The notes under the pieces are model-generated. The model was given only the letters and a program-made list of their open reading frames with translations, was not told the DNA's origin and did not search any database. The translations under genes and the position numbers were made by a program. From Solimonas soli DSM 21787 (GTDB taxonomy: Bacteria > Pseudomonadota > Gammaproteobacteria > Nevskiales > Nevskiaceae), in NCBI RefSeq assembly GCF_000474945.1, contig NZ_AXDW01000004.1, positions 248,001 through 312,000 on the forward strand: a stretch of 64,000 nucleotides of DNA, written 5' to 3'. Each line of letters opens with the position of its first letter. Positions within the stretch are counted from its first letter, which is position 1. Below, piece after piece: positions 8,082 through 16,665 of this stretch.

Positions 8082-9443
8082 ATGGCGGCGCGCGATCTCA
8101 CCAGCGGTTCCATCCGCGCTCATCTGCTGAAGATGAGCGCGTTCATGTTGCTGACGATGCTCGTTCAGACGGCCTACTCGCTGATCGACATCTTCTGGGT
8201 CGGCCGGCTCGGCCGCGACGCGGTCGCCGCGGTTGCGCTCGGCAGCAATCTCATGGTCATGCTCATGGCGGTCGCGCAGACCCTGGCGGTCGGCACCGCG
8301 GCGCTGATCGCGCAGGCCGCCGGCCGCCGCGATCACGACGAGGCTCGCCAGCTGTTCACGCAGTCGCAGCTGTTGTCGTTGATCGTCGGTGTCGCCTTCG
8401 TGGCGGTCGCCGGCCTGCTGCACGGACGCTACGCTGACGGCCTGTCGGGCAACGCGCAGACGGCGCGCCTGGCGCGCGAATTCCTGGTGCCCTTCATCGT
8501 CGCGATGGGCCTGCAGATCCCCATGTTCGTCATTTCCGCCGCGCTGCGCGGGCTCGGCGACGTGCGCACTTCGTCGATCGCCCAGCTCGTCACCGTGATC
8601 CTCAACATCGTCCTGGCGCCGGTGCTGATCTTCGGCTGGGGCAGCGGACGGCCGCTCGGCGTCGCCGGCGCGGCACTGGCCACGCTGATTTCCGTGGGCG
8701 TCGGCATGCTCGGCCTGTTCGCCTACGTGCTGCGCAGCGGACGCTATCTGGCAAGCGGCCGCGCCGCGTGGCGGCCACAGTGGAACGCCTGGCTGCGCAT
8801 GACGCGCATCGGCCTGCCCTCGGGCGTCGAGTTCGCGCTGATGGCGTTCTACTTCGCCTTCATCATGGCCCTGCTGCAGCGCTTCGGCTCGGCGCCGCAG
8901 GCGGCCTTCGGCGTCGGCATGCGCGTGCTGCAGCTGGGCATGATGCCGGCGATGGCGGTGACCTTCGCGACGGCGGCGATCGTCGGCCAGAACTTCGGCG
9001 CGCGCCAGCCGCGGCGCGTGCGGCAGGCCTTCGATCAGGCGCTGCGCCTGAACCTGGTGTCGGTGGGCGTGTTCTGCCTGGCGTTCCATCTCGCGCCGGA
9101 ATGGCTGATCCGGCCGTTCTCGAACGATGCGGAGGTGATCGCCTACGGCGCCGAGTTCCTGCGCTGGATCTCCTGGAACCTGCTGGCGATCGGCGTCGTC
9201 TTCGCATGCGGCGGCGTGTTCTCCGGCTTCGGCAACACTTTGCCGTCGCTGCTCGGCTCGGCGACGCGCATCGGCTTCATCGTCGTCGCGGCCCTGGTCC
9301 TGGCGCGCGACGCGCGCTTCGTGCCGCACTGGCTGTGGGCACTGTCGGTCGCCGGCACTTTGCTGCAGCTTGCGTTCAACGTCGTGCTGCTGCGTCGCGA
9401 GCTGCGCCGCAAGCTCGGCGCGCCGGCGCCGCTCGCGGCCTGA
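8082..9443 (+). CDS. MATE-family multidrug/cation antiporter
   Basis: A 453-residue integral membrane protein with about twelve hydrophobic segments arranged as two homologous halves, the standard MATE length. The N-terminal half includes DIFWVGRLGRDAVAAVALG, the typical first-bundle motif, and the second half repeats it around AAFGVGMRVLQLG. MATE proteins expel cationic organic compounds with Na+ or H+ influx. It stands alone, 66 bp after the esterase gene and about 200 bp before the lipid-type cluster, so a role in exporting that cluster's product is possible but unsupported; the cluster has its own ABC exporter. Confidence 0.9.
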   Translation: MAARDLTSGSIRAHLLKMSAFMLLTMLVQTAYSLIDIFWVGRLGRDAVAAVALGSNLMVMLMAVAQTLAVGTAALIAQAAGRRDHDEARQLFTQSQLLSLIVGVAFVAVAGLLHGRYADGLSGNAQTARLAREFLVPFIVAMGLQIPMFVISAALRGLGDVRTSSIAQLVTVILNIVLAPVLIFGWGSGRPLGVAGAALATLISVGVGMLGLFAYVLRSGRYLASGRAAWRPQWNAWLRMTRIGLPSGVEFALMAFYFAFIMALLQRFGSAPQAAFGVGMRVLQLGMMPAMAVTFATAAIVGQNFGARQPRRVRQAFDQALRLNLVSVGVFCLAFHLAPEWLIRPFSNDAEVIAYGAEFLRWISWNLLAIGVVFACGGVFSGFGNTLPSLLGSATRIGFIVVAALVLARDARFVPHWLWALSVAGTLLQLAFNVVLLRRELRRKLGAPAPLAA

Positions 9444-9478
9444 ATGCGACACATGCCTGACGCGCGCCGGCCGGCGCG

Positions 9479-9508
9479 TTGCCGCCGCCGAAAGCGTTTG
9501 GCTATAGT
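9479..9508 (+). promoter_or_regulatory. Candidate sigma-70 promoter for the DarA/DarB-like operon
   Basis: TTGCCG (9479-9484), an 18-bp spacer and TATAGT (9503-9508) form a good sigma-70-type promoter. It leaves a leader of about 125 bases before the flavodoxin-fold gene at 9642. Confidence 0.5.
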
Positions 9509-9641
9509 CGCAATCCGGCCCGTGCTGCAGTTCGCCAGCGGGGGCTTGCGGGGCTGTCTGCGATTCGGGGCTCCGCTTACATTGGCGGCTACGGGACAGG
9601 GCGCGTGATCGCGCCCTTGTCGTTTGGGGCGGGATCAGGCA

Positions 9642-10586
9642 ATGAAGCGCGTCTTGGTGGTGTACTACTCGCAAACCGGCCAGCTGCAGCGGCTTGCCCG
9701 CGCGCTGTGCGCGCCGCTCGAGGCCGCCGGCGTCGCCGTCGACTGGTGCGAGCTGCGGCCGCTGCGGCCGTATCCGTTCCCGTGGCCGTTCCTGCGTTTC
9801 TTCGACCAGTTCCCGGAAGCCGTGCATCTCGATCCGCCGGCGCTCGAGCCGCTCGCGGTGCCGGCCGATGCGCGCCATGACCTCGTCATCCTCGCGTACA
9901 CCGTCTGGTTCCTGTCGCCGTCGCCGCCGGTCAATGCCTTCCTGCAGTCGGCGGCGGGACGGCAGCTGCTGCGCGACACGCCGGTCGTGACCCTGATCGG
10001 CTGCCGCAACATGTGGCTGCTGGCGCAGGAGATCGTCAAAGGCAAGCTCGCCGAGGCCGGCGCGCGGCTGTCCGACAACATCGTGCTGGCCGACAGCGGC
10101 GCGAGCCTCACGACCTTCATCACCACGCCGCGCTGGCTGCTGACCGGCCGGCGCGACGCCTTCTGGGGCCTGCCGGCCGCGGGGCTCGGCGACACGCAGA
10201 TCGCCGGCGCCGCACGCTTCGGCGTCGCCCTGGCCGCGGCGCTGCGCGACGGTCGTCTCGACGGCCGCGCGCCGGTGCTGCGCGGTCTCGGCGCGGCGCA
10301 GGCCGACATGCGCCTTCTGCCGAGCGAGAAGATCGGCCGGCGCAGCTTCCAGATCTGGGGCCGCCTGATCCGCGCGCTCGGCCCGCAGGGCAGCGCCGCC
10401 CGCAAGCCGGCGCTGCTCGTCTACGCCGCCTTCCTGGTGACGATGATTCTCACCGTCGTGCCGCTGACCATGCTGCTGCGCGCGGCGCTGCGACCGCTGG
10501 CCGCGCGGCGCCTGCGGGCGCAGAAGGACTACTTCGAGCAACCGTCGGGCTCCGGCACCGAACGGCTGGCGGCGAGGGGTCCATGA
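9642..10586 (+). CDS. DarA-like flavodoxin-fold protein ('dialkylresorcinol condensing enzyme' type)
   Basis: A 314-residue protein. The N-terminus VLVVYYSQTGQLQ is the flavodoxin phosphate-binding loop, so residues 1-170 probably bind FMN. Near residues 265-290 there is a hydrophobic helix (LVYAAFLVTMILTVVPL) followed by a basic tail, which suggests membrane attachment. Proteins of this build next to a ketosynthase III are annotated as DarA; in dialkylresorcinol pathways DarA is the aromatising partner of the condensing enzyme DarB (family knowledge recalled, not verified here). First gene of a four-gene coupled operon; its stop overlaps the next start (ATGA). ATG at 9642 was chosen because the flavodoxin strand starts at once. 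Confidence 0.75.
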   Translation: MKRVLVVYYSQTGQLQRLARALCAPLEAAGVAVDWCELRPLRPYPFPWPFLRFFDQFPEAVHLDPPALEPLAVPADARHDLVILAYTVWFLSPSPPVNAFLQSAAGRQLLRDTPVVTLIGCRNMWLLAQEIVKGKLAEAGARLSDNIVLADSGASLTTFITTPRWLLTGRRDAFWGLPAAGLGDTQIAGAARFGVALAAALRDGRLDGRAPVLRGLGAAQADMRLLPSEKIGRRSFQIWGRLIRALGPQGSAARKPALLVYAAFLVTMILTVVPLTMLLRAALRPLAARRLRAQKDYFEQPSGSGTERLAARGP

Positions 10587-11755
10587 CCGATCTTTCGCGG
10601 CGGCCGGCGCTGCCGGCCGTCTTCATCACCCGCATGGCGTCGGCGCTGCCGAACACGCCGGTCGCCAACGAGCGCATGGAGGCCGTGCTCGGCCAGATCG
10701 GCGACCGGCCGTCGCGCGCCCGCGCGCTGGTCCTGCGCAGCAACGGCATCAAGTCGCGGCACTACGCGCTGACCGAAAGCGGCGAGCTCACGCACAGCAA
10801 CGCGCAGCTGACCGCCGAGGCGGTGCGCGGCCTGACCGGCGACGATTTCTCGCTGGCCGACATCGACGTGCTCGCCTGCGGCACCAGCTCGCCGGACCAG
10901 CTGATGCCGAATCACGCGGTCATGGTGCACGGCGAGCTCGGCTCGACGCCCTGCGAGGTGGTTGCCACCGCGGGCATCTGCGTGTCGGGCGTCACGGCGA
11001 TGAAGTACGGCTATCTCTCGGTGCTCGCCGGACAGGCGCGCAACGCCGTCGTCACCGGCTCGGAACTGGCGTCGACCTTCATGCGCGCCGGCAACTTCGC
11101 GGCCGAGAACGAAGCGGCGGTCGCGGCGCTGGAGAAACGGCCGGCGATCGCCTTCGAGAAGGACTTCCTGCGCTGGATGCTGTCCGACGGCGCCGGCGCG
11201 CTGCTGCTGCAGGACCGGCCGAACGCGCGCGGCCTGTCGCTGAAGATCGAGTGGATCGACCAGTACTCCTACGCCAGCGAGCTGCCGCCGTGCATGTACG
11301 CCGGCGCCGAGAAGCGCGACGACGGCCGCCTGCAGGGCTGGCGCGAGTTCGGCTCGGCGAAGGAAATCGCCGAGCGTTCGGTGATGGCGGTCAAGCAGGA
11401 CGTGCGCCTGCTCGAGGACGGCATCCGGCACAGCTCGCGCAAGGCCTTCGACGCCATGCGCGCGCGGCGCCGGCTGACGCCCGACGACGTCGACTGGTAT
11501 CTGCCGCATTACTCCTCGGAGCACTTCCGTCCGGTGATGTGGGAGGTGATGCCGGACGACTGGAAGATTCCGCAGGAGCGCTGGTTCACCAATCTGCACT
11601 ACAAGGGCAACGTCGGTTCGGCATCGATGTACCTGATGCTGGAAGAACTGTTCGCCAGCGGCCGTCTCGATGCCGGCCAGAAGATCCTCTGCTACGTGCC
11701 GGAAAGCGGGCGTTTCTCGATCGCCTTCGTCTACCTGACGGTGGTCGCGGCGTGA
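10583..11755 (+). CDS. Beta-ketoacyl-ACP synthase III-type condensing enzyme (DarB-like)
   Basis: A 390-residue thiolase-fold enzyme with a complete KAS III triad: C133 in GICVSGVTAM, H309 in WYLPHYSSEHF and N343 in HYKGNVGSASMY. The chain is about 60 residues longer than housekeeping FabH, with extra sequence between residues 190 and 270, as seen in secondary-metabolism ketosynthases that join two acyl chains. With the DarA-like neighbour it most resembles DarB, which condenses a beta-ketoacyl and an enoyl/acyl thioester. The substrate is inferred. ATGA overlap with the preceding gene and GTGA overlap with the following one show tight coupling. Confidence 0.85.
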   Translation: MTDLSRRPALPAVFITRMASALPNTPVANERMEAVLGQIGDRPSRARALVLRSNGIKSRHYALTESGELTHSNAQLTAEAVRGLTGDDFSLADIDVLACGTSSPDQLMPNHAVMVHGELGSTPCEVVATAGICVSGVTAMKYGYLSVLAGQARNAVVTGSELASTFMRAGNFAAENEAAVAALEKRPAIAFEKDFLRWMLSDGAGALLLQDRPNARGLSLKIEWIDQYSYASELPPCMYAGAEKRDDGRLQGWREFGSAKEIAERSVMAVKQDVRLLEDGIRHSSRKAFDAMRARRRLTPDDVDWYLPHYSSEHFRPVMWEVMPDDWKIPQERWFTNLHYKGNVGSASMYLMLEELFASGRLDAGQKILCYVPESGRFSIAFVYLTVVAA

Positions 11756-12171
11756 GGGAGGACGAAGTCCCGCAGGACGAGGTGGCCTACTACGGCGGCG
11801 CCCGCAAGGCGCTGTACGCCGTCGACCGGCAAGGCCATTACGAGACCGTGGCCTCGAGCGGCTGGGCCGTCGAGGCCACCGTCACCGGCGATGCGATCGC
11901 CGAGTTCGAGCGCCGGGCCGCGGCGGCGCGCGTGCGCGTCGCGCGCGGCGAAAGCTCGCCACTGGAATTCCACATGTACGCGCGGCGCATGGACCTGCCG
12001 ACGCTGGCGCAGAGCACCGGTTTCTGGCGCTGCAGCGTGCGGCGCGACCTGCGGCCGGACGCCTTCGCGCGCCTGCGGCCCGCCCGCCTGCGGCGCTACG
12101 CCGACGCGCTCGGCATCGGCGTCGAGGTGCTGCAGACGCCGCCGCCGGAAGCGCCGCCGGGATCGCCGTGA
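11752..12171 (+). CDS. Small protein of unknown function in the lipid cluster
   Basis: A 139-residue protein starting at GTG inside the stop of the ketosynthase gene and ending in a GTGA overlap with the BtrH-like gene. It is acidic at the start (REDEVPQDEV), basic in the middle and Pro-rich at the end. A central segment around FHMYARRMDLPTLAQ and GFWRCSVRRDLRP could form a short helical domain, possibly helix-turn-helix-like, but I do not recognise the family. No signal peptide or membrane segment. Strict coupling on both sides argues that it is part of the same pathway, perhaps a chaperone or a regulator of the condensing enzymes. Confidence 0.7.
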   Translation: MREDEVPQDEVAYYGGARKALYAVDRQGHYETVASSGWAVEATVTGDAIAEFERRAAAARVRVARGESSPLEFHMYARRMDLPTLAQSTGFWRCSVRRDLRPDAFARLRPARLRRYADALGIGVEVLQTPPPEAPPGSP

Positions 12172-13178
12172 TCGTCGAAAACTTCCAGCATCGTCACGCC
12201 GGTCACTGCGAGACCGGCGTCACCAGCAGCCTGCTGCGCCACTACGGGCTCGACATCAGCGAGCCGATGGCGCTCGGCCTGTCGGCAGCGCTGACCTTCT
12301 TTCATTTTCCGTTCGTGAAAGTCGGCGGTTTTCCGATCACCGCCTACCGCATGCCGCCGGGCAGCGTCTACGGCGGCCTGCGCAAGGCCCTGCGCCTGGC
12401 GATGAAGAAGCGGCGCTTCGGCGATCCCGACGCGGCGATGGCGGCGCTCGACGCCGAACTCGCCGCCGGCCGCCCCGTCGGCCTGCAGACCTCGGTGTAC
12501 TGGCTGCCGTACTTCCCGCCGGAGATGCGCTTCCACTTCAACGCGCACAACCTCATCGTCTACGGCAAGGACGGCGACGACTACCTGATCAGTGATCCGG
12601 TCTTCGACGCGCCGCAGCGCTGTCCGTCCGCCGATCTGCGCAAGGCACGCTTCGCGCGCGGTACCTTCGCGCCGAGGGGTCTGCTCTACCAGCCGCAGGA
12701 CTTCGCGCGCGACTTCGACCTGCGCGCGGCGCTCAAGGCGGCGATCGGCAAGACCTGGAAGATGATGCTGCACACGCCGGTGCCCTATGTCGGCGTGCGC
12801 GCGATCGAGCGACTGGCGCGCGAGCTGGAGACGCTCGACCGCCGCAAGCCCGATGTGCGCTGGCAGCGCCTGTATGTCGGCAACATCATCCGCATGCAGG
12901 AAGAGATCGGCACCGGCGGCGGCGGCTTCCGCTTCATGTACGCCGCCTTCCTGCAGGAAGCCGGCGAGAAGCTGCGCGACGCGACGCTGCCCGAGGTCTC
13001 GCGGCAGATGACCGCCTGCGGCGACGCCTGGCGGCAGTTCGCGCTGCAGGGCGCGCTGTTCGCGCGCAAGAAGCCGGACGTCACGCCGGCCCTGCTCGGC
13101 GCGCGGCTGCGCGAGTGCGCGGCGCAGGAGCGCGCCGTCTACGAAGCCCTGAAACGCTGGACGAAGGCCGCCGCCTGA
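12168..13178 (+). CDS. BtrH-type acyltransferase (BtrH N-terminal domain protein)
   Basis: A 336-residue protein starting at GTG. The N-terminal half matches the BtrH family: HRHAGHCETGVTSSLL places a nucleophilic C14 in a papain-like site, with H127 in FNAHNLIVYG and D143 in YLISDPV completing a Cys-His-Asp triad. In butirosin biosynthesis BtrH moves an acyl chain from an acyl carrier protein onto an aminoglycoside amine. The C-terminal half (residues 170-336) is helical and is usually a separate domain in this family. Here it likely transfers the cluster's acyl chain from the ACP to an unknown acceptor. It ends 12 bp before the convergent ketosynthase-like gene. Confidence 0.8.
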   Translation: MIVENFQHRHAGHCETGVTSSLLRHYGLDISEPMALGLSAALTFFHFPFVKVGGFPITAYRMPPGSVYGGLRKALRLAMKKRRFGDPDAAMAALDAELAAGRPVGLQTSVYWLPYFPPEMRFHFNAHNLIVYGKDGDDYLISDPVFDAPQRCPSADLRKARFARGTFAPRGLLYQPQDFARDFDLRAALKAAIGKTWKMMLHTPVPYVGVRAIERLARELETLDRRKPDVRWQRLYVGNIIRMQEEIGTGGGGFRFMYAAFLQEAGEKLRDATLPEVSRQMTACGDAWRQFALQGALFARKKPDVTPALLGARLRECAAQERAVYEALKRWTKAAA

Positions 13179-13190
13179 GCGGCGCGCGGC

Positions 13191-14039
13191 TCAGCGCGGC
13201 TTGCGGGCCGCGAGCACGTGCCAGCTGCCATCGCCGTCGCGGCTCAGATGGAACCAGGGTCCTTGCGCCGGCGCCGCGAGATAGCCGTGCAGCGCCTCGG
13301 CGGCGGCGCCCTGGCCGGGCAGCGCCGCGCGCGGGGCGAGGCGCAGCTTGCGCGGCAGGTCGAGCGCGTCGGCATCGAGGTCCGGATGCAGGGCCAGCAG
13401 CGCGTCATCCGGCAGGGCCGACAGCGCGGCGTGGACCGCGGCCCGGTCCGCGTGGCGGCGCGGCGCTTCGACGATGACGCGCGGCCTCGCGCAATCGGCG
13501 TCGACGTAGAACCAGTGGCTCGATTCATGCAGCACCGCGTCGGCGGCGAGGCCGAGGCGCGCGCGCTGTTCGTGCAGCGGCCACACGCCTTCCTCGACGC
13601 CGCCGACCAGTGCGCGCCGGTGCCGCCGGTGCTGCGGCAGCAGCAGCTCGAAGGCGGCGGCCAGGCCATCGCCGCGCCGCGACACCGCCAGCTGCGGGCC
13701 GCCGACGCCGAGCTGCTGGGCGATGTAGAAGCCGGCCATGTTGCCGGAGATGTTCATGAACTCGAACGGCGTCGGCGGCCGTTGCTCGGCCAGCGTCGCG
13801 CGCAGCGCCTTCACGCAATCGGCGAGCATCGGCGTCTCGGCGGCGAGATACAGCGCGGCGTCGGCGGCGAGCGGCGCGCCGAGATCGTCGCGGCACTGCA
13901 CGGCGCCGAGCAGCGCCAGTTCGATGAAACGGTTGACGCGGCGCACGCTGACGCCGAGCCCCTGCAGGCGCGCGCGCAGGTCGTCCGGCGTGTCGGCGAG
14001 CCGGGCGACGTGGCGGCTGGCGGCGGCGATCTTCAGCAT
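13191..14039 (-). CDS. Ketosynthase-like protein lacking the nucleophile (chain-length-factor-like)
   Basis: A 282-residue protein, shorter than a full ketosynthase (about 400). It keeps the thiolase-type N-terminal pattern, with FEFMNISGNMAGFYIAQQL at residues 92-110 standing where active ketosynthases have the T-A-C-A/S nucleophile motif, so the cysteine is missing. No KAHGTGT or GHTLGACG histidine motifs are present. This fits a catalytically dead partner of the adjacent ketosynthase, like the chain length factor of type II systems. Its ATG shares one base with the ketosynthase stop (TGATG), as expected for a heterodimer made in equal amounts. Last gene of the minus-strand operon. Confidence 0.75.
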   Translation of the reverse strand: MLKIAAASRHVARLADTPDDLRARLQGLGVSVRRVNRFIELALLGAVQCRDDLGAPLAADAALYLAAETPMLADCVKALRATLAEQRPPTPFEFMNISGNMAGFYIAQQLGVGGPQLAVSRRGDGLAAAFELLLPQHRRHRRALVGGVEEGVWPLHEQRARLGLAADAVLHESSHWFYVDADCARPRVIVEAPRRHADRAAVHAALSALPDDALLALHPDLDADALDLPRKLRLAPRAALPGQGAAAEALHGYLAAPAQGPWFHLSRDGDGSWHVLAARKPR

Positions 14040-15169
14040 CACGCCAGCTCGCGCAGCAGCAGCGCGCAATTGTTGCCGCCGAAGCCGAAGTAGTTGAGCA
14101 GCGCGACACCGCCGCGCCACGGCGCCGCGGCGCGCAGCGGCGCGACGCCCAGCTCCGGGTCGGCATCGGCGAAGCCGGCGGTCGGCGGCACGCGGCCGCG
14201 TTCGAGGCAGGCCGTGAAGGCGACGGTCTCCAGCGCGCCGCAGGCGCCGAGCGTGTGGCCGAGCACCGGCTTGATCGAGGTGAGCGGCGGCATCGCGTCG
14301 CCGAACACGCGGCGCAGGCCGAGCGCCTCGGCCTGATCGTTGGCGCGCGTGCCGGTGCCGTGCGCCTTCACGGCGCTGACCTCGGCGGCGGCGACGCCGG
14401 CATCGTCGAGCGCGGCGTGGATGGTGTCGGCAATGCGTTCGGCCGAAGGATTGGTCGGGTGCGAGGCATCGCAGAGGCTGGCGCCGCCGAGCAGCTGCCA
14501 GCGCGCGCCGCCGCGGTCGGCGGACAGATGCAGGGCCGCGGCGCCTTCGCCGAGCACGATGCCGTCGCGGGCCACGTCGAAAGGCCGGCTGCGCTCGCGC
14601 GTCGCCAGCATCAGGCTGAAGAAGCCCTGCTGCGAGAGACGGTTTTCCTCCTCGATGCCGACCGCCAGCGCCGCGTCGACGAGGCCGTCGCGCAGCGCGA
14701 AGGCGGCGTAGAGCAGGGCATTGGCCGCGCTCGAACAGGCGGTGTTGAGCGTGTAGTACGGGCCGCGCGCGCCGAGCGCGGTCCGCAGCTCGCGTGCCGC
14801 ACGGCTCTGGTCCGGCGCGTGAATCGGGAACAGCGGTCCGCCGTGGGGCGCGTCGCCGTCGCTGCCGGCGGCCAGGGCGGCGACATAGGCGCGCTCGTGC
14901 AGGGTGATGCCGGCCGACGAGCTGCCGAAATAGAGGGCCAGCGCGTCGCGCCGGACCGCGTCGTCGAGCGCCTGCTCGGCGACGCGCGGCGTCGCCGTGC
15001 CGATGCCGCCGGCGCGAAAGTACGGCAGCACGACGTCGCCGCCGAGGCTGCGGAAGCACACCTCGGCGGGCGCCGGCAGGGCGGCGATGCAGGCGTCGGC
15101 GATCGTCGCGCGATCGTCGCCCGCCGCGCAGGCGGCGGCCATGCCGCGCAGATAGACGGGGCGCTTCAC
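14039..15169 (-). CDS. Beta-ketoacyl-ACP synthase II-type (FabF-like) ketosynthase
   Basis: A 376-residue condensing enzyme. The Cys-His-His triad is intact: C145 in NTACSSAANA, H270 in KAHGTGT and H305 in PVLGHTLGACG. The start is GTG (VKRPVYLRG), 10 bp after the ACP stop. It would elongate an acyl chain held on the adjacent ACP with malonyl units. It is somewhat shorter than housekeeping FabF (about 410) and lacks the usual N-terminal MKRRVVVTG signature, which marks it as a dedicated pathway enzyme. Followed by the nucleophile-less partner. Confidence 0.88.
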   Translation of the reverse strand: MKRPVYLRGMAAACAAGDDRATIADACIAALPAPAEVCFRSLGGDVVLPYFRAGGIGTATPRVAEQALDDAVRRDALALYFGSSSAGITLHERAYVAALAAGSDGDAPHGGPLFPIHAPDQSRAARELRTALGARGPYYTLNTACSSAANALLYAAFALRDGLVDAALAVGIEEENRLSQQGFFSLMLATRERSRPFDVARDGIVLGEGAAALHLSADRGGARWQLLGGASLCDASHPTNPSAERIADTIHAALDDAGVAAAEVSAVKAHGTGTRANDQAEALGLRRVFGDAMPPLTSIKPVLGHTLGACGALETVAFTACLERGRVPPTAGFADADPELGVAPLRAAAPWRGGVALLNYFGFGGNNCALLLRELA

Positions 15170-15179
15170 GGCGACCGCC

Positions 15180-15446
15180 TCACTGCGGCTGCACGAAGTC
15201 GGCGAGCGTGTTGAGGTCGGCGAGGATGCGTCGCATCTGCTTCGGGTCCTCGACGCGCAGGCCGAATTCCAGCTGCAGGGCCATCGAGATCTGCAGGCCG
15301 TCGACCGAGTCGAGCTCGAGCGCCGACTTCGGCCCGAACAGCGGCTGGTCGTCCGGCACGCCAGCGGCGTCGACCGGCTTGTCCGTCTCGCGAACGATCA
15401 ACTCCTTGAGCCGCAGCTTCAGCGCGGCGTCCTGCGAACCTTTCAT
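15180..15446 (-). CDS. Acyl carrier protein
   Basis: An 88-residue carrier protein. LELDSVDGLQIS places the phosphopantetheine serine at residue 47 in the D-S-V-D context, close to the DSLD/DSVE consensus. The N-terminal helix LKLRLKELIVRET and the acidic helix after the serine follow the ACP fold. It is a pathway-specific copy: a Gly/Pro-containing insertion (FGPKSALEL) precedes the serine, unlike housekeeping AcpP. It starts 4 bp after the ABC permease stop and is followed by the ketosynthase gene, so exporter, carrier and condensing enzymes are one transcript. Confidence 0.9.
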   Translation of the reverse strand: MKGSQDAALKLRLKELIVRETDKPVDAAGVPDDQPLFGPKSALELDSVDGLQISMALQLEFGLRVEDPKQMRRILADLNTLADFVQPQ

Positions 15447-15450
15447 GGCA

Positions 15451-16665
15451 TCAACCAGGGTGTGAATGCGAAGTATGGCGGTAAATCAGCGCCGCGAGCA
15501 GGAGCGCGACGGCGGCGAAGGCGAGCAGCGCGGCGCTCTGCGGCAGCACCTCGCGCACGCCGCCGCCGGCGACCAGCAATTGCGTATAGCCGTCGAGCGC
15601 CCAGGCCATCGGCGACAGCTGGGTCAGCGTCTGCATCGCCGGCGGCATGACCAGCTTCGGCACCATGATGCCGCCGAGCGCGGCGAACAGCAGGCTGATG
15701 GCGCCGCCGGCGATCGTCGCCTGCAAGCTGGTGCGCACGGCGACGGCGACGCACAGCGCCAGCGCGATCGCCGCCAGACTGGTGGCGCTGCCGATCAGCC
15801 ACAGGCCGGCGACGCTGTGGCCGGGATCGAGCCGGTCGCCGCCGAGCAGCGGTACCAGCCAGACGCCGACCGCGAGCATCACCAGCATCTGCAGCAGATT
15901 GACGGCGTAGTAGGGCAGCGCCTTCGACAGCAGCAGCGTCGCCGGCCGCACGCCGAGCACGCGCAGGCGCAGCAGGCTGCCCTGGCTGCGTTCGACGACG
16001 AAGCTGCCGGCAAGCGGAATGACAGCGAAGAACATGGCGAAGATCAGCCAGCCCGGCACGTTCTGCTGGACCGCGGTCGGCGCATGCACGGCGGCGCCGG
16101 CGGCCGTGCGGAACGCCTCGGCGACCGGCAGGTGGCGCGGGTCGCCGAGATAGCGCATCTGCGCGAGCTGCGCGTCCGACTCGCCGAGCACCTCGCGGAA
16201 CAGGTAGTCGTTCTGCACCCGCAGCAATGCGCCGCGCACCAGCAGCGCGATCACGCCGCGTGTCTGCGGCAGCGTGCTGGCGGCGTAGTCGATGCGCAGC
16301 AGCGTCGGCTCGGTCTCGCCGCCGAGATAGTCGGCAGCGAGCTCATGGCGTGTCGCCAGCCATTCCGAGAAGCCGGGCGGGATCGTCACGCGCGTCGTCG
16401 CCTGCGCAGCGATGCCGACGCCGGGCTCGCCGCGCAGCGCCTCGGCGAAGGCGCGCGCCAGCGCGCCGCCGTCCTCGTCGACCAGCTGCAGCTGCACCCT
16501 GGCGACCGCCGCCGGATCGAAGGCATCGCGCAGCGCCAGCGACATCAGCAGGATGAAGACGAGCGGCACCGCGAACAGCACGGCGAGACCGTGCGGATCG
16601 CGTGACAGCAGGCGCAGTTCCTTTGCGCACAGGGCGGGCAGGGCCCGCGAGGAAGGCGTGCTCAT
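15451..16665 (-). CDS. ABC-2 type transporter permease
   Basis: A 404-residue membrane protein with the ABC-2 pattern: one N-terminal helix (LAVLFAVPLVFILLMSLAL, residues 26-45), a periplasmic domain of about 170 residues, then five or six helices in the C-terminal half beginning near WLIFAMFFAVIPLAGSFVV. This build is shared by lipid, polyketide and drug exporters (YhhJ/DrrB-like). It starts with ATGA overlap on the ATPase gene stop and is followed 4 bp later by the ACP gene, which ties it to the export or flipping of the cluster product. Confidence 0.85.
   Translation of the reverse strand: MSTPSSRALPALCAKELRLLSRDPHGLAVLFAVPLVFILLMSLALRDAFDPAAVARVQLQLVDEDGGALARAFAEALRGEPGVGIAAQATTRVTIPPGFSEWLATRHELAADYLGGETEPTLLRIDYAASTLPQTRGVIALLVRGALLRVQNDYLFREVLGESDAQLAQMRYLGDPRHLPVAEAFRTAAGAAVHAPTAVQQNVPGWLIFAMFFAVIPLAGSFVVERSQGSLLRLRVLGVRPATLLLSKALPYYAVNLLQMLVMLAVGVWLVPLLGGDRLDPGHSVAGLWLIGSATSLAAIALALCVAVAVRTSLQATIAGGAISLLFAALGGIMVPKLVMPPAMQTLTQLSPMAWALDGYTQLLVAGGGVREVLPQSAALLAFAAVALLLAALIYRHTSHSHPG

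Noticed and set aside
6651-10541. Very long open frame on the minus strand over several plus-strand genes
   Set aside because: The translation is Arg/Gln/His-rich without any family motif, as expected from the antisense of GC-rich codons; the plus strand holds well-supported genes.
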